From: Bactericera cockerelli
Lineage: Eukaryota; Arthropoda; Insecta; Hemiptera; Triozidae
DNA length: 64,000 nt
Direction: 5' to 3'
Assembly: GCA_024516035.1 (NCBI GenBank)
Contig: CM044955.1
Coordinates: forward strand, 52,684,226 to 52,748,225
Shown: positions 50,684 to 60,272 of the stretch, piece by piece
Layout of the letters: the number at the start of each line of letters is the position of its first letter
Position numbering within the stretch: the stretch's first letter is position 1
Program-made: the position numbers and the translations under genes
Notes under the pieces: generated by a model
What the model was told of the DNA's origin: nothing
The model's input: only the letters and a program-made list of their open reading frames with translations
The model's database searches: none

Positions 50684-51430
50684 TAATAAGTGTGTGGGTA
50701 AGGAAAAAAGAAGTCCATGGTATTGGCGGTTTGGTTTGGAATTCCCAGGCAACCCAAGTTAAATGGTCTCTTGTTTGGTTGAAAACATGAGGAGAACACC
50801 TAGTTCTGATTGGTGGATCAGAACATTAGCATAACATTTCTGGCTAAGTGGCCATGGATCAAACAAAACCACAACACACTTTTCATATTGCTAATGTGTT
50901 CGGACGAAAAGTTTCGGTCAAAATTTTGAAAGCTCCTTAAAAAAGATTCATCTTCAAAATAAAAAATGCACGTGTTTTTTGGTTTTTTTTTTTAAAATAT
51001 ATGTTACGAAATTGTGGCCTTTTAATGTTTTTTAAACAACCTGTATATTATTTTAATCAATAAATATAGTATAGGGCTGGTTTGTCTGGGACAATCTGCA
51101 CTTCATTTACTTTAAAGTTGAATGTTAGTACATACAACATACCAAACATTACCTATACAATTCCTACAAAATTTCAACAGTCAACACTAAAATTGACATA
51201 GGTAAATAGGTATACGTACTTAACGACCTGTATATTATAGAACTTACGAACGTATATTACCAATCACGATAAATTTTAATTAAATCCAAGAATCGATTCC
51301 TTATGTTTCACAATTTCTGATTAATGGGTTTCCTACTTCTCTTTCAAACGAGATCTGACATATTCGATGGAGACCAAGGCATAATAAAATTACTATCGGT
51401 ATGATTTATCTTTTCACGGCCTTTTTGAAA
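50684..51430. other. unassigned DNA
   Basis: No recognisable gene. Two T runs lie near 50980-50995. Confidence 0.35.
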
Positions 51431-51888
51431 CAACAGCTTCTCTAGACGCTTGTGGTTCCTGTTGTAGCTTGACTATCCCGTAGTATCCCTTCCTCTGATG
51501 GACGAAAAGTGACAGAGTAGGTACTTGCCATTAGCCCAGATGGGGCTGACGTCCTTCCAGAAGGACGCTGTGGATTTTTCTAATTAATTCAACTTGTTGG
51601 GGATAGTTGGCGACACCTCAAACTCTTTGTTTAGAGTCCTAGTGATAAGGACACCACTTTTATTTTGATTTATTCTTGCGTGTGACTCTGATAAGAAAGT
51701 TTGGATAGCTGTAAATTTCAATGGATGAACGAGACAAAAAATTTTACCGCGTTATCTGGGTTAGGTGGTGACCTGCTGGGTTAATACGTAACCAAATTTT
51801 GAATACAATTATTTTATCGCTTTTGGGGATCGAATCCGGGAGCTTCCGCACGCGCGGGAAACGAATACCTTAGCACTGAGTTACTTGT
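51431..51888 (-). mobile_element. SINE-C copy interrupted by ~235 bp of foreign sequence
   Basis: The body (AGACGCTTGTGGTTCCTGTT, GTGACAGAGTAGGTACTTGC) and the head (TTACTCAGTGCTAAGGTATT and GGATTCGATCCCCAAAAG in reverse) are separated by about 51537-51770. Relative to 31612-31892, about 33 bp next to the insert are also missing. Confidence 0.65.
51584..51748 (-). pseudogene. possible reverse-transcriptase fragment inside the SINE-C insert
   Basis: An open minus-strand frame ending at a TAA (51584-51586) contains AIQTFLSESHARINQNKSGV followed by LITR. The IN-x-x-KS-G-V-L pattern resembles the segment after the catalytic box of non-LTR reverse transcriptases. It is only about 54 codons long, so the call rests on one motif. 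Confidence 0.3.
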
Positions 51889-51957
51889 ATATCAAGATCC
51901 TTTACCTCATTTTTATTTTATTTATATATAACGTTGCTGTCAACTGCATAGTTATAT

Positions 51958-52138
51958 CACGACGGGGTGTTACCCTCCATTCGCAGGAAACTCACAAACC
52001 TGCTACCCAAATCAACCTCACCCAGCCTATGTTGGGTCGGAATGCTAGCATCACGAAGTATTCACCTCGCTGGTCGTTGCTTAACTTTGGTGATCCTACG
52101 AGAACCGGTGCATGCAACACGCCATCAACGCTGGCACA
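51958..52138 (-). mobile_element. 5S rRNA-derived SINE-F copy
   Basis: In reverse: CCAGCGTTGATGGCGTGTTG, CATGCACCGGTTCTCGTAGG, ATCACCAAAGTTAAGCAACG (5S-like head with box A), then the central domain CATAGGCTGGGTGAGGTTGA, TTTCCTGCGAATGGAGGGTA and ACACCCCGTCGTGATA. It resembles 33765-33958 closely. Confidence 0.8.
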
Positions 52139-52280
52139 CCTCAAATTTAAAACACAACACACAACTTTAAAACACATACTTACATCACTTTTCATCGGAT
52201 CATTAAAGTTCATAGACTTTGCATCGAAAAGTACATTAAAAATGTGTTTTCCATAAGTATTAGGTATTAGTAAATTGTAC
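52139..52280. other. unassigned DNA
   Basis: Nothing recognisable. Confidence 0.3.
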
Positions 52281-52665
52281 TACAGTAGAACCCCGTTATT
52301 ATGAACTTCGGATAAAATGATCTTTTTTTGGCCGATTTTTTTTTTTTTTTCAGCTATTACAGCTTAAACAAATGAAAGATCTTCCTTTAAAGAAGAGGAG
52401 AAAGCAAACAAAGCAAACAATAATTACTGACTTCTTTAGATCCTCACAATGTCTATATATATTATGTAGTATTTACGTATGTACCTAATCTGTACTTAAA
52501 ATAACATTCAAATACATGTTCGTTTGACCAAACTTTGCATTATTTTACCTATACATTAGGTATGTAATAATATGCAACCCCGATATTATGAACTTTTACA
52601 TTGAGTCCAACTATTATGAACTACCCCTGGTCCCAATTAGTTCATAATAACGGGGTTCTACTGTA
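52281..52665 (+). mobile_element. 381-bp pogo/Tigger-like deletion derivative
   Basis: Element 52283-52663 with perfect inverted ends of 24 bp beginning CAGTAGAACCCCGTTATT, flanked by TA at 52281-52282 and 52664-52665. ATTATGAACT repeats lie in the subterminal region (52585-52625). It keeps the end of a transposase frame, so it arose by internal deletion of a larger autonomous element. Confidence 0.82.
52351..52488 (+). pseudogene. C-terminal remnant of a pogo/Tigger transposase with PCNA-box-like motif
   Basis: An open frame from 52351 to the TAA at 52486-52488 reads QLLQLKQMKDLPLKKRRKQ followed by TKQTIITDFFRSS. A basic stretch followed by Q-x-x-I-x-x-F-F (QTIITDFF, 52414-52437) at the C-terminus is typical of pogo/Tigger transposases, whose C-terminal PCNA-interacting motif is known. 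The catalytic DDE core and the DNA-binding domain are absent. It is too short to be found by length alone. Confidence 0.6.
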
Positions 52666-52746
52666 TTTAAAAGTGGACTAGCTGTTTAAATTCCGCTGCC
52701 TTCAAGATACTCTGAAGTCGGCCTTTGAATTTACTAGTAAAGACTG

Positions 52747-52822
52747 TCTGGGGCCAAGGTCACCGTCTGGGGCCAAGGTCACTGTATGGGGCCAAGGTCA
52801 CCGTCTGGGGCCAAGGTCACCG
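52747..52822 (+). repeat. 19-bp minisatellite, four units
   Basis: CGTCTGGGGCCAAGGTCAC repeated four times with two substitutions in the third unit. It abuts the following 5S SINE. Confidence 0.9.
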
Positions 52823-52824
52823 TC

Positions 52825-53240
52825 GTGTCGTCGGCGTCGATGGCATGTTGAATACATTGCACCAGTGTTCGTCAAGTCACCAAAGCTAAGCAACTTCGAG
52901 CGAGGTTGGGACTTGTATAGGTGACCATTCAAATTTGAACTCGTGTGAGACTGGCTATTCATGGCCCAACCAACCTTGGGTGAGGTTAATATTTTTTATT
53001 GATTTAATTTTTATTATTTAATTACTTATTTATTATATGTCTGTTTATATCTGTATAATTATGTTTATAAATAAAGCTACAACTACAAGTTGTGGAACAT
53101 GTTCAATTTTTTTTCTTTTTCTTATTGTAAGCGCTTTTTAACTTTGTCAATACAGGTCGATATTAGGATAGCTAGTTTGTTAGTTCCCAAGCGAATGGAG
53201 GGTATAATCTCCGTCTCAATTAGTTAAAGGAGACTTCAAG
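52825..53240 (+). mobile_element. 5S rRNA-derived SINE-F copy, interrupted
   Basis: The best 5S head in the window: GTCGGCGTCGATGGCATGTT, GTCACCAAAGCTAAGCAACT (box A), GACTTGTATAGGTGACCATT (box C, compare ACTTGGATGGGTGACC in 5S rRNA). Then CTGGCTATTCATGGCCCAAC and CTTGGGTGAGGTTAAT. About 160 bp of AT-rich sequence (52999-53158) split it before TCCCAAGCGAATGGAGGGTA at 53185. The insert carries TTATAAATAAAGCTACAACT near 53064. Confidence 0.8.
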
Positions 53241-53643
53241 CAACAACAAAAGACAGTCTGGATTTGTAGGTAGTAATTAACTAGGGAATGGAATGTACCA
53301 CATACAGTTCTTAAAGCCCCAGGACCAAATCCTCAATCTAGTCAGCGAATCGTCAGAGGATTTGTGTTTTCATTTAATTGAATTTTGGATCCTTCATTGA
53401 ATGAAATTTCAGATTTGATTGGATTGGTTTCATTGTTCACAATTGTGTATGAAATAATTTTATTAATGATCCACCGTTATTGTAGGATTCATGTAAAGTA
53501 GAAATATCTTATACTCTACTATCAACTACATATCCATAAAATACTAATCCATCTAGAAGAATTTCTATTGTAAAATTTGATCTACAAATTTTATCTACAG
53601 AACATCAGACATAATATAGTATTGAACTAGTAGATTACTAGTT
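53241..53643. other. unassigned DNA
   Basis: No recognisable gene. Confidence 0.3.
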
Positions 53644-53825
53644 ATGCATTGGTGGTCAAGTGGTTAAAGAGCCAGCCTGGTAACTCATGATTCTCATGAA
53701 CCGAGGGGATCTTTTGGTTCGAATCCAATCAAGTACCCACATGATTTTTTCTCATTTCATATTATTTAATTTGAATCTTTGAGCACAAAATCATGGGACT
53801 CTTTAGCTTTAGTACTAATCAGGCA
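53644..53825 (+). mobile_element. SINE-B relative, diverged
   Basis: TGCATTGGTGGTCAAGTGGT, GAGCCAGCCTGGTAACTCAT, TTTTGGTTCGAATCCAATCA, then TTTTTTCTCATTTCATATTA and a worn TGAGCACAAAATCATGGGAC spacer. The tail is replaced by SINE-E-like words (TAGTACTAATCAGGCAGTAT). Confidence 0.6.
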
Positions 53826-53916
53826 GTATATATCTAGGTATTATAGGTAATTAGGTGTGAAAAGAATCGGAAATTTATTTGACAATAAAGAATCTAACGC
53901 TTTTAAACTGTAAAGC

Positions 53917-54050
53917 AGACCTCCATGGCTCAGTGGTTAAGAGCATTGGTTGCTGACCCGGAGGTTGCGGGTTCGAATCCCAGAGCCAATAATTGTTTGT
54001 AAAGGACACCTATCAGTAACAATTGCATGCCCTCTGTATACCGCAATTTT
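53917..54050 (+). mobile_element. SINE-C relative, distinct head
   Basis: GACCTCCATGGCTCAGTGGT (A box), GGAGGTTGCGGGTTCGAATC (B box), CCAGAGCCAATAATTG, then TGTAAAGGACACCTATCAGT. A/B boxes are well preserved, but the acceptor ends do not pair, so it is a SINE head rather than a tRNA gene. A related copy is at 54780. Confidence 0.65.
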
Positions 54051-54623
54051 TTCCACATTTGAAAACAAAGAGCTACCTAAATGACATGAACTAATGTAAA
54101 ATGCAAAATTCTGGACATTTGCTAAATGGATAAAAAGTCATAGGAAAAATAATAATTGCATAGCAATTGTTTTCTGTTGGTATACCTATATTATGTAGGT
54201 ATCTATATATTATATTGTACAAATGTACATATATAATTTATTACACATTATGTATGCACATTTAACCGCAGAAAATTGGCACTGAAAATAGAAAAGAGAC
54301 AAAGAACAGAGAGAGGAGAGATAGAGAGGAAACACCTACCTCAATAACGGTTGTTCCTGACCACACTGATGGATGAAAACTCCCTAAAAACTAAAAATAG
54401 CACCTGTAATACCGCAAGAAAATCGAACTATTGCTATATTTGGAGTGGCTAGATTCCCAACCCACGTACGCAAGGTTCAATATCTTCTTGAGGATTTGAA
54501 TTATTGCAAATATCTGAGTTTTTTTCTTCCCCCTTTACAGGTAACTGTCATAACCGGGAAATTTATGTGGAGTAGTTGAAATCGAATAGGAAGTTAAATA
54601 TTATTACTATAACTAAGGAGGTA
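54051..54623. other. unassigned DNA
   Basis: No recognisable gene. A short GA-rich stretch lies near 54290-54330. Confidence 0.35.
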
Positions 54624-54770
54624 CCGACCTCAGTAGCTTCATCGATAATGCGGCGGACTTGTAACCTGGAGGCCCCCTGATCAAGTCCCGGCTTCAGCGT
54701 AGATTTAGTAAAGCTAGTTTTAGTAGTTGTGTGATCGCGAAAGTGATGAACACAATATATGATAACTTAC
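54624..54770 (+). mobile_element. SINE-A copy, full length
   Basis: CCGACCTCAGTAGCTTCATC, GGACTTGTAACCTGGAGGCC, TGATCAAGTCCCGGCTTCAG, then the body and a stem-loop with one mismatch (ATCGC-GAAA-GTGAT), ending ATATGATAAC. Confidence 0.8.
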
Positions 54771-54779
54771 TAACTAAGG

Positions 54780-54975
54780 TACTTGTCATGTGGGAGTCGC
54801 CCGGGTTCGAAGCCCAGAGCCAATAATTGTTTTGTAAAGGGACACCTATCAGTGAGCCTTAGTATGACCCAGTAATATACCTTATTACCTACAGGAGAAA
54901 TATTGAGTGTCACACTTCTCGCCTTTAGAGGGGAGACACATTACCGAAGGGCTAGCTACAACACAGACCACAATT
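54780..54975 (+). mobile_element. SINE-C relative, 5'-truncated
   Basis: GAGTCGCCCGGGTTCGAAGC, CCAGAGCCAATAATTGTTTT, GGGACACCTATCAGTGAGCC, GAGTGTCACACTTCTCGCCT and GGGCTAGCTACAACACAGAC. It shows the full body missing from 53917-54050 and links it to SINE-C. Confidence 0.65.
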
Positions 54976-55017
54976 GTTTACACAATTATAAATTGTAAAA
55001 TTAAAATATAAATATGC

Positions 55018-55062
55018 ATCTGAAGGTTGGGTGGAAGAGATTGCCGACAAAAGCAAGACCCG
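55018..55062 (+). mobile_element. T-domain fragment, degraded hairpin
   Basis: AAGGTTGGGTGGAAGAGATT and GCCGACAAAAGCAAGACCCG. The right arm of the hairpin is lost. Confidence 0.5.
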
Positions 55063-55675
55063 TTGATTGCCAGAACTACAACTAGAGAATATAATACTCG
55101 TATATTATAATATTTATTAATTTATCGGACGTCACCAAGTTCTCTCCCGACCCAAATTTTGGTCAGGTAGGTACCACGAGTTCTCTCCCGCTCGTGGTTT
55201 TATCAACACCGAATTCTCTCCCGTCGCTTGCTATTTTACCTGAGTTTATACCTACATAGTTTAGCATAAAATAGTCTATAGCATAAATTTTATAATAGAA
55301 TCACCTAATACTCCTAATAGGTATCATTGAATAAGACCTGAGGCATGGCCTTATTTGTATTATTTCTTAACCCTATGATTTGAAACATGTACCAACAAGA
55401 TGATGGAGGTGACACAGACAGAATTCTTTGAATTTTTATTTTACTGACTGTACCAGCTGTACCTATTGATGTTTTAATGCCGCAGTGCAGTTATTCCAAG
55501 AAAATCTATAGTATATTTATGACATAACATAACTAATAGGTAGGTAATTACCTATGCATCTTGGTAAAGTGTTAATTATTCTCCAGCGTCCTTACGGGAT
55601 GGCAATCTATTGATTCAGAGGTTGATTCTTCTATAACTTATAATAGTTGTGATTTAGAGTGCTCAGGGTAACCCT
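55063..55675. other. unassigned DNA
   Basis: Near 55135-55230, words containing TTCTCTCCCG recur three times (AGTTCTCTCCCGACC, AGTTCTCTCCCGCTC, AATTCTCTCCCGTCG) at ~43-bp spacing. Nothing else is recognisable. Confidence 0.4.
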
Positions 55676-55850
55676 AAGGGTTGGGTGGAAGAGATTGCCA
55701 TAGGCAATTCCCCGCCCTTTAGTTAGGACATATGTTTTTATATATTTTTCTCTTCTTTTTCATTTTTATTGTAAATTTCCATTTTTTTCATTGTTAAAAT
55801 CATTATTTGTTTTGTACATTATGATGTCCAATAAAAGGTAAAATAATAAT
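55676..55850 (+). mobile_element. T-domain element (ATTGCC hairpin)
   Basis: GGGTTGGGTGGAAGAG, perfect stem-loop ATTGCC-ATA-GGCAAT, CCCCGCCCTTTAGTTAGGAC, then an AT-rich end with ATGTCCAATAAAAGGTAAAA and TAATAAT. The 3' part aligns with 46345-46540. Confidence 0.7.
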
Positions 55851-56689
55851 ATAAAAAGTTCTTTTTCTCATATACAATAAAATTATTACTATTGGATGTA
55901 TGAATCAATTTTTACTATTAGTGACTCAAAAAATCTTATAATTTTGTTATAATTAATTTAAGACTAACTTAAAGAAATTCAGAAAAGCAACGTACCTGGA
56001 AAACTTCAACACATGCAGTCGAGCTTCTAAACTTTCAAGAACAGATGAGCTTTTGCCGTATAAATTCCAAGGAGAAAGGGGTGAATGAAGAACACGGAAA
56101 TATTCTCACCGTCACTTTTAAATACACTGAAATAGAACACCGAACTAAACTGCCAAGAACTTTTCATTCATTATAAATTTAAATAGATTTTCTTGTGAAT
56201 AGTTAAAACTTTACGATGTCAAAAGAATATGTTTGTCAAGTAATCAGCTTAAAAAGTCGCGAAATTATTCGAATACAAATGAAAAATTAAAATAATCTCT
56301 GTTAATTTTTTTTTATTTTCCGAGAAAAAAAAACATTGATTTGTTTTTATTGAAATTTTATTGTTTAAAATATTCAAATACGCAAATAAATTTTTATTTA
56401 TCTACCTGTTTATTTATTTTCGTAAAAATATTAGAAAAAATATTTTTTTAATCCTCGAACTCCGGCCTACTGGTTCAATCGGCTTAACCAGGCAAAGAAG
56501 ACCACTGACTAACTGATATCTCCAGAACACTAAGGCAACAGTCAGAATCTTACGGAGCTCCCTACCTTACCGATCTGAAAACTGAATAACTGATTCACTG
56601 AATTTGAATAGCATGTTCAGGTATCGTTACTGTTCTCTCGGTACCTCGAGTAAAAGTACTGTGTGAAGTTGTCGTAGGCTCATTGAAAA
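55851..56689. other. unassigned AT-rich DNA
   Basis: No recognisable gene. T/A runs lie near 56300-56450. Confidence 0.35.
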
Positions 56690-56760
56690 ATATACTGGTG
56701 TGAACACACGATTTTCCTTATCCTAGCTGCCCAGTTCTGCCACTATTAACTGTACTTCCC
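56690..56760 (+). mobile_element. Helentron-like element, 5' fragment
   Basis: ACTGGTGTGAACACACGATT and TTCCTTATCCTAGC with CAGTTCTGCCACTATTAACT follow the start of the element at 42326. Confidence 0.5.
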
Positions 56761-56811
56761 GGTATAGCCAGAGATCATTTACAGTTTTCTCTCGGGAATA
56801 ATAATAAAATA

Positions 56812-56998
56812 CTATCGCCTTTTTTATACTGCCCGATTAGGACTATTACGTCCCATTATTCCAGCAGTAAGCCCAAGAATTATTATGTGGTTAATATCGC
56901 AAATGGGCAGATCCCTTGTCATGTCCCGGCTGGGTTTCGAACCCGCGACCTTTGGAATCTATGGATTAATGGATTGTGATTCACAGAGGGAATGAGGG
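56812..56998 (-). mobile_element. SINE-E copy
   Basis: In reverse: CGCGGGTTCGAAACCCAGCC (B box), GGACATGACAAGGGATCTGC, ATAATTCTTGGGCTTACTGC, TGGAATAATGGGACGTAATA and GTCCTAATCGGGCAGTATAA. The head beyond the B box is partly duplicated (ATGGATTAATGGATTGTGAT). Confidence 0.7.
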
Positions 56999-57084
56999 TT
57001 ACAGGGATCATTGACGATGAAAAATTGATATCTGTGATTTTACTTAGCTATAACCGCCAAATTTGCACAAAAGTGGTAGACATT
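56999..57084. other. unassigned DNA
   Basis: Nothing recognisable. Confidence 0.3.
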
Positions 57085-57275
57085 TTTTTTATTTATTTAT
57101 TTATTTAGAAACTCTTTATTAGCAGAACATACATATATACAGACAAACAATGGTAAAAATTAAATATAAAATTGACAGTATTAATAATATAAACAAGAAA
57201 AAAATAAATAAAATATATACATATGTCCTAACTAAAGGGCGGGGTTATTGCCTAATGGCAATCTCTTCCACCCAA
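57085..57275 (-). mobile_element. T-domain element (ATTGCC hairpin)
   Basis: In reverse: GTTGGGTGGAAGAG, stem-loop ATTGCC-ATTA-GGCAAT, AACCCCGCCCTTTAGTTAGG, ACATATGT and an AT-rich tail ending TAAATAAATAAATAAA. Confidence 0.7.
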
Positions 57276-57639
57276 CATTCTTCAATGGCGACTCACTCAA
57301 CTGTAACGGTCAATAGAAAAATAAAAATTGGCCCTTTTAAGGGTACCCTCCTAGAGGTCTGATCGAGTTAAACTTTTTCACGCCGCTGTTTGGACAGTCG
57401 AAACAACATAATAATAAAATTAAAGTTTTAGCTCGATAGCTTAACCCGTTCAAGAGTTGGGATAGACGGAGTACACGAGACGGCGCGGCGTAAAGAGGGC
57501 TCGTTAAAAGGGTTTTTCTTCATAATAATATGAACAAAACCCTAAAAATAGGCTATTCAAATGTTGTAGCTGCACTACCATAACTTAGGTCTCATATTTG
57601 TGTATCAAGTCTTCGAATGCCCATTTAATTAATGCACCA
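57276..57639. other. unassigned DNA
   Basis: Slightly GC-richer near 57470-57500. No recognisable gene. Confidence 0.3.
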
Positions 57640-57825
57640 ATTCATTTATTTACACTTATTAATTGGATATACGAGTTATATAGGTACAACACAGATAATT
57701 ACAAATTAGTATACAATATAAGAAAAGTAAAAAGAGAAAAAAATAATAAATATACAATACATAATATATGTCCTAACTAAAGGGCGGGGTTATTGCCTTT
57801 GGCAATCTCTTCCAACCAACCAATC
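57640..57825 (-). mobile_element. T-domain element (ATTGCC hairpin)
   Basis: In reverse: GGTTGGTTGGAAGAG, stem-loop ATTGCC-AAA-GGCAAT, AACCCCGCCCTTTAGTTAGG, ACATATATTATG, then AT-rich sequence. Confidence 0.7.
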
Positions 57826-57969
57826 TGAAGTTTGGTCGAGTGACTTTAACTTGTCCTGAAACTGATCTCCTCTGAGTGAAACATGAGACTCAATTTGATC
57901 AAAACTGCTGAACCAGAAAATAACTGGTTCAAAATTTAAGGTAGAACTAGGTATCTATTCACAAAATAT

Positions 57970-58330
57970 CGGACCTCCAAACCCCCCAATACATCAGCCC
58001 ACGATCGAGAATCCGTTGGATGCCTAGAATGAAGGTTTGTAGTTCGAGTTCCAATCTGGTACATGAATAAGTTCGGATTTCAATAAATGGTGACAATTCT
58101 TAACTCAAAATATGATGATCTCTTAGGTTTTTGTGGTTTTAAGCCATTAGACTTACGGGTTGAATGGAAGAGATTGCCATAGGCAATAACCGCACCCTTT
58201 AACAAGGACACCTGTGTATTCTTTTTTACTTGTTTATATTGTAGTTCTCATTATTGTATTTTAATTTTTTATCGTTACTTGATCGTACATAATTATATAT
58301 TACTATATGTCCTAGTAATAAATAAATAAA
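57970..58330 (+). mobile_element. composite SINE: tRNA-like head, spacer and T domain
   Basis: GATCGAGAATCCGTTGGATG and TTGTAGTTCGAGTTCCAATC (B-box-like) form a worn tRNA-like head. After ~90 bp of spacer the T domain follows: GGGTTGAATGGAAGAG, stem-loop ATTGCC-ATA-GGCAAT, AACCGCACCC, and ATATGTCCTAGTAATAAATA at the end. Same plan as SINE-B and the 5S composites with a third kind of head. Confidence 0.55.
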
Positions 58331-58929
58331 TAATTTATTTATTAGTCCTATTAATAAAAATTTTAATAATAATAATAATGAGTGTTACAAATATCTATTA
58401 ACTTCAACCCAAAATATTTAATTAGATATGTTAATATTATCTGTAATAATAACCAATATAACCATAATACCATAATAGTTAAACACCTAATGCAATTCAC
58501 CTGATGAGTCAATAATTCATGGTGTGGGCTAAACTCATCCCGTATTTTTACAGGAAGAAAACAAGTAATATTGAATAGCTATTCAATAAAATTGATACCT
58601 AATTGTTTTTAAATGAGATTTTAATGGGACCCCAACATGTGGGTTTCATTGAAACATTATCATGTGGATTTTAATAGGATCCCAGCATACTTTTTCACGT
58701 TGGGGTTGAGGTCCTAAATTGTTTGTTATTAATAACAAATGGAATTTTATATGAGACTCTATCATGTGGCTACCGTATTGAATTAAAGACGAAATTTCAG
58801 CAGATAATAAGGGGGTAGCGAACGTCAGATACTTCCTGAATGGATCCTACCATCTGGTATCTTGTGTGGCACGAGCCATCTGCTGTCTTTTTCAGGTAAC
58901 CCTGATGAGAATTTCACTGTTAGGTGTAT
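58331..58929. other. unassigned AT-rich DNA
   Basis: TAATAATAATAATAATG runs lie near 58362-58380. Around 58625-58700 the words GGACCCCAACATGTGG / GGATCCCAGCATAC repeat loosely at ~60-bp spacing. No gene is visible. Confidence 0.35.
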
Positions 58930-59150
58930 GATCTATTTCCGACCCAACCTAGGCTAGTATACGTTAATGTGGTTAGCTGATACAATTCCCAGCGATTGGA
59001 GGGTAAAACACCCCCCCCCCGTTCTGATCCACAGTAGCTCATATCAAAATCAAAATAGAATCATGGAACATGGCAGGAACTTAGACTTTCGATCTAGGTG
59101 TCCATATAATCCTTCCACCACTGTGAGATAAGTATCTGTGCTGGGCCCAT
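58930..59150 (+). mobile_element. SINE-D central domain and long tail
   Basis: CCGACCCAACCTAGGCTAGT, CCCAGCGATTGGAGGGTAAA, a C-run (CCCCCCCCCC), then TCTAGGTGTCCATATAATCC and CCACCACTGTGAGATAAGTA match the 40511-40860 copy. The head is missing. Confidence 0.7.
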
Positions 59151-59239
59151 CTTACCCACTCGGAATTCTGGAGCACAGCATCGCTCTGACCCACCAAGTT
59201 GAGAAAGTTTGACCTTTATTGTTACTATGGCCGGGTATT

Positions 59240-59382
59240 TGAATTTCAGCACAATTTGTTTAGCGATACACCAAACCATTGGACCACCGAACCTATTTCT
59301 TTCCGGAGATTTTGCTTGGATTGGTGTCTTCACTTGGATTTCAGCACAATATGTTTAGCGGTACACCAGACCAATTTCTTGC
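59240..59382 (+). repeat. diverged direct repeat, period ~97 bp
   Basis: ATTTCAGCACAATTTGTTTA with GCGATACACCAAACCA near 59242 recurs as ATTTCAGCACAATATGTTTA with GCGGTACACCAGACCA near 59338. Confidence 0.8.
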
Positions 59383-60270
59383 TAGAGACCGGTGCTTCAC
59401 TTCACCTTGAACTTAAACTCCAAGACGCGCTGCAAGATACATAGTAAGGTACCTACATACATCGAGAGATACATAAATAATACATAGATACATAAGTACA
59501 TAAAAAGATGCTGCTGGGCACCTAGCCTGACCATCTGTCCAGCTCATCCTGGCTAAAGTTTTATCTGTCTTGTAGTTCCTGTATTATTTACTAGCAGTTT
59601 GTTCTTACTTCGTAAGAGAACTATATTTAAAATGAAAACATGCCCGTATACAGGCCAATTGATTTAGTCCCGAGATCTGATGAAGTATTTGGTAATGCAT
59701 GATTAAGCCTAATGGAGAAATCGACTTACTACTCTGTTGCTTAGTGCTAATCGAGTACCTACTTCATTCAGCGGCAGTTTTGCAATAGTGGAAAAATATT
59801 CTGTTGTAAGTGGAAAACTTACATCTATTCAAAAAATAAAAATAAAACAAAACAAAGTGTACTCATAATTATATGATTTTTATTCAAATTTAATCGGGAC
59901 TTTATTTAACATTAACTTATGGAGCATGGATTTATCTGATGTCATATACTCTCTTTTTTTGAGAAGAGAGAAATAGTAAATATATTCACTACAGACTGAC
60001 ATCACTATGATGCTTGCCGTGAGGCACAGTACTGACAAACTTTAACATTAAAAAAAAAAAAAAAATTGCTTCTAGTGATGGTTCAAGATTTGTACAGATG
60101 GTTGTGGATGATCCGACTTGAACCTCGAATGGCTGCAATTGTGATGTCTTTCACCATCGATTTGCAAATGTATCTATTTCCACCTATAAAATTTAACGAC
60201 TAAGAAGAAGTTCAATACCTAAAACAATACGCATCCCAGGGCTGACTAAGCAGATAGCACTACGCATGTA
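59383..60270. other. unassigned DNA
   Basis: No recognisable gene. A poly(A) run of about 18 bp lies near 60048-60065. Confidence 0.35.
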
Positions 60271-60272
60271 TA

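Noticed and set aside
52825..52940. Possible 5S rRNA gene
   Set aside because: The resemblance covers only about 110 nt, with mutations in the head and loss of the 3' part. It continues into the SINE central domain, and sister copies exist.
53917..53990. Possible functional tRNA gene
   Set aside because: The A and B boxes are good but the acceptor ends do not pair and the sequence continues into a SINE body shared with 54780-54975.
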